Positions 61,756-64,000 of a DNA stretch of 64,000 nucleotides are shown here, in pieces (the stretch's first letter is position 1; each line of letters begins with the position of its first letter). Under the pieces are notes generated by a model. The model did not search any database. It was not told the origin of the DNA and saw only the letters and a program-made list of their open reading frames with translations. Both the position numbers and the translations under genes were made by a program. The DNA lies in contig NW_020170393.1 of assembly GCF_000524195.1 (NCBI RefSeq), forward strand, positions 966,523 to 1,030,522, given 5' to 3'. This DNA comes from Echinococcus granulosus. Its lineage: Eukaryota; Platyhelminthes; Cestoda; Cyclophyllidea; Taeniidae.

Positions 61756-63100
61756 ATGAGACACAACAGCTCGGCAACTAACACGACGCACTTAACACTT
61801 CAGAGCCTTACGTACAACGACCACGTGGAGTGCCGAAAGGTCAAAAGCTGGGCGCCGATAAGCAGGTCAGTATATACAAACTTTGCAAGCCAACAATCCG
61901 TCAAACATGTACGAAAAAGTTTTTATTCAAAGGCTTTTTTACGATTTTTCGCACATGTTAAAAAACTGTTGCATCTTTACAAACCTTTTTTCCATTTTTT
62001 TACTATTTTACCATTTTGTACAATTATTTTTAAAATTTTGATAGCAATTCTGTATTTAAAAGGTAAAATAAGGAGTTTACTAGTGTTTTGTATATCAAAA
62101 TTAAAACTCGTCCCCGTAATTGCATGCGCGCTTTGCTCAAAATGGGTTGAGACTTTTTTAGAAGCACTCTGTTGTACTTATAGGAAATGTTTTGGAATCC
62201 AAACGTATGTTTGAGTTAGAGGAGGTTACAGGATGGTCAAACTGTTGTGTTTTGAGCATATTGGTAGCCCTTTTTAGTTTTAAATCTAAAAATAATGGAT
62301 CTTGCCACGTAAAAAGCACGGTTATTAAAGGGCAGTAATTAACTCGCCTTGGTTCGTCGGAATACTCGGCTGTGTCACCAACGAAAAGTTGAACGATCTG
62401 TTTACTCGTCTGCAGGTGGTCTTTACTGCAAATCTCACTGCGGTTATCTCTTGTTTATCACCATACATTAGTGTATGCTATAATTTACGGGCTACTTGGT
62501 CTTATTTAGTAACTCTTATTCGAAAGTTAAAATGCACTAATCTGATTTTGTGAACAAGATTTTTCAAAGGTAGTATCAAGTACTTAATTCGTTGCCACCG
62601 GAATCGAAAATGATAGCATGGTGCCTTGTCCCCCTCCTCCTCAAAATTTTTGGATTATCAGACAGTAAGATTTTATCTCTGAGGAAAGTAATGTCTTAGA
62701 TAGCTTTTCCTTTCTCATTTAAAATATGGTGATGATATCAGTTGATAACAAGCTAAAAATCCACTACCTTCTTTGGTGGGCGAAGTTTTTGATGCTTAAA
62801 CAGGTTCTTCTTCTCAACTGCTTTTCCTTATGTTGAACTGCGATCATTTTACTCTTATACTCATCAAATAAGTGTGTGTATACGCTTTGTGTCGGCCAAT
62901 ACTGCTTTATCTTGTTGTTTCTGCGAATGGATAACTCCTACATGTTTGTCCTTAAATTTTTTGAAAGGAATGGCATACGAGGACAAATTTTCAAATTGAC
63001 TAATGTCTTCCTCTAGGACTCTAACGTGACCCTTCGCGAAGAGACGGTGTCAGTCCAACGTAAAAAGCAAACCACAGCCAATGCTTTTTTTGCTTTGTAA
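61756..63100 (+). CDS. Small three-exon gene of unknown function (92 aa)
   Basis: I do not recognise this protein. Proposed exons: 61756-61865 (ATG; ends AG/GTCAGT), 62331-62415 (ends CAG/GTGGTC), 63017-63100 (after cttcctctag; stop TAA). Phases 2 and 0 close exactly. The first and third exons have good splice sites. The acceptor of exon 2 (ttattaaag) is weak. The peptide has a Thr/Asn-rich start (MRHNSSATNTTHLTLQSL), a middle with SWAPISRAVINSPWF, and a probable coiled coil (NEKLNDLFTRLQDSNVTL) with a basic end. Small coiled-coil subunits of complexes such as BORC or BLOC-1 have this size, but I see no signature that assigns it. Divergent from GRWD1. Confidence 0.45.
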
Positions 63101-63250
63101 ATCTCATCCAAAATAATCACTAATATCCAATTTTCAACTTGGCAAGACGCCCTAAATCAATACGCGTCCCGCTCAGGATACAGTCACTGACCATATCTAT
63201 TAAGCTAATTTTCAAAACAAATTTGTCGAAATAAGGCTTCCATAACGCAG

Positions 63251-63829
63251 TTACCCTCGACCTCTTTGATTCCGGTATAACCAACAGCGCTTCGCATCGC
63301 CAGCGGCTGACACATCAGTCCTGTATGTGACCAGCGTCTGCTCCAGACCAGAACTGTTCGCCAAGGACGCCAATGTGTCTTCTACAAAAGCTTCGCTACT
63401 GCCTTTTGCACTTCGTCCACAGTCTCCTTCAACTAGTAGTAATACGCACTACCAAGATTATTCACAGTAATAAAGTAGCTGTTTGCGCAAATATATTTGT
63501 GTAAAATTTCAGGAACAGGGAAAGTGCACAAATAAAATTAAGAAGGCAGCAAAGTTGCATATACAAAGTAGCGCACAGCCGGGTTAGTGGAAATGATAAG
63601 GATGTTGTGGGGCTCCAGATTTTGTACGTTTTTTTCGGAGAAGAGTGCGGCCAAGACAGGACTACTGGTTATTTCTGGATGGTCGATTGCGATCCGGTAA
63701 TAATGGTGGTGGGTCGATGGCGCAAAACGAGGATTCGTTTGGCCGCCGCCCGTGGACGACCGCCCGGGGCTAAAACCAATTGGGCGGAAAGGACGGGACT
63801 GCACTGGGTTGGTGTCTGGCTTAAACAAA
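63251..63829 (-). CDS. 3' end of an unrecognised gene (continues beyond right edge)
   Basis: Two exons, in transcription order: 63829-63565 (acceptor gaccag, donor TTT/GTATAT) and 63448-63251 (acceptor cttggtag, stop TAA). The junction is in phase 0. The first exon encodes a Pro/Ser/Gly-rich part (RPFRPIGFSPGRSS) then a globular-looking part (YYRIAIDHPEITSSPVLAAL, PHNILIISTNPAVRYF). The second reads on as CVLLLVEGDCGRSAKG ... LVTYRTDVSAAGD and ends RNQRGRG. If the first donor were unused, the frame would stop at 63538. No family recognised. The 5' part must lie beyond 64000, since an in-frame stop lies just upstream of the acceptor. It converges with the small plus-strand gene, with stops about 150 bp apart. 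Confidence 0.4.
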
Positions 63830-64000
63830 CTGGTCTTTCAACACCTTATAAGAGAAAAGGGTTTGTTACTAAAAGGCGGTTAGCCACCTCTATTCGCTGT
63901 AAGAATGGAGCACCAAAAAACTGTGAGCACCTTATGATTTACTCATCTAAGTTGCAGTTGCGCCCAATTATGCCTTGTCATCAAATTCTTTACGAGTAAA
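63830..64000. other. Right edge, intron or 5' sequence of the last gene
   Basis: No further exon of the minus-strand gene can be recognised in these 170 bp. Confidence 0.4.

Noticed and set aside
61866..62214. Long hydrophobic reading frame continuing from the orphan gene's first exon
   Set aside because: Poly-T-rich, low-complexity translation. A splice donor at 61866 gives a more protein-like continuation.
1..64000. Bacterial-style features: CRISPR arrays, operons, defence islands, insertion sequences
   Set aside because: The window is eukaryotic nuclear DNA, and no such structure was found on either strand.

Overview
This is animal nuclear DNA. Genes are split into many exons with GT-AG introns, coding density is low, both strands carry genes, and there is a 100-N scaffold gap. 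The proteins are clearly metazoan. Introns of 30-40 nt and 60-80 nt occur beside kilobase-scale ones, and the very short ones sit at the 5' ends of genes. Together with the protein character this points to a parasitic flatworm, most likely a tapeworm. That assignment is inference, because no species marker is visible.

Layout, left to right: (1) 67-353 (+), last exon of an unrecognised membrane protein cut by the window edge. (2) 1045-11002 (+), SGSM3-type RabGAP (TBC-SH3-RUN), 14 exons. (3) 13909-16268 (-), mitochondrial ribosomal protein uS5m (MRPS5). (4) 16478-23186 (+), HMG-CoA reductase, divergent from MRPS5. (5) 24761-34343 (+), class II Rab11-FIP (RAB11FIP3/4, Nuf-like). (6) 37031-39569 (-), ESCRT-I subunit VPS28. 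(7) 40908-56090 (+), TEX2-type SMP-domain lipid-transfer protein. (8) 56572-57622 (-), pyridoxine 5'-phosphate oxidase. (9) 58537-61568 (-), GRWD1 ribosome-assembly WD40 protein. (10) 61756-63100 (+), a small three-exon gene I do not recognise, divergent from GRWD1. (11) 63251-63829 (-), the 3' end of another unrecognised gene running off the right edge. Exon coordinates were derived by hand from splice consensus, phase continuity and family alignment. In the recognised genes almost every phase closes, and the few weak points are named in the entries.

The genes do not form an operon or a pathway. Four of the eight named genes (SGSM3, RAB11FIP, VPS28, TEX2) act in membrane traffic or lipid exchange. 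Two act in translation or ribosome assembly (MRPS5, GRWD1) and two are metabolic (HMGCR, PNPO). Neighbours are arranged divergently or convergently: MRPS5/HMGCR and GRWD1/orphan probably share promoter regions of about 200 bp.

In the non-coding part I found two dispersed repeat families, all copies intronic (three copies each), one imperfect palindrome of about 150 bp with degenerate direct repeats next to it, and several orphan exon-like ORFs. I found no tRNA, rRNA, CRISPR array or intact transposon. I do not see a convincing novel multi-gene system. The best leads are the repeat families, the palindrome, the loss of the regulatory serine in HMG-CoA reductase, and the two unrecognised genes at the right end.
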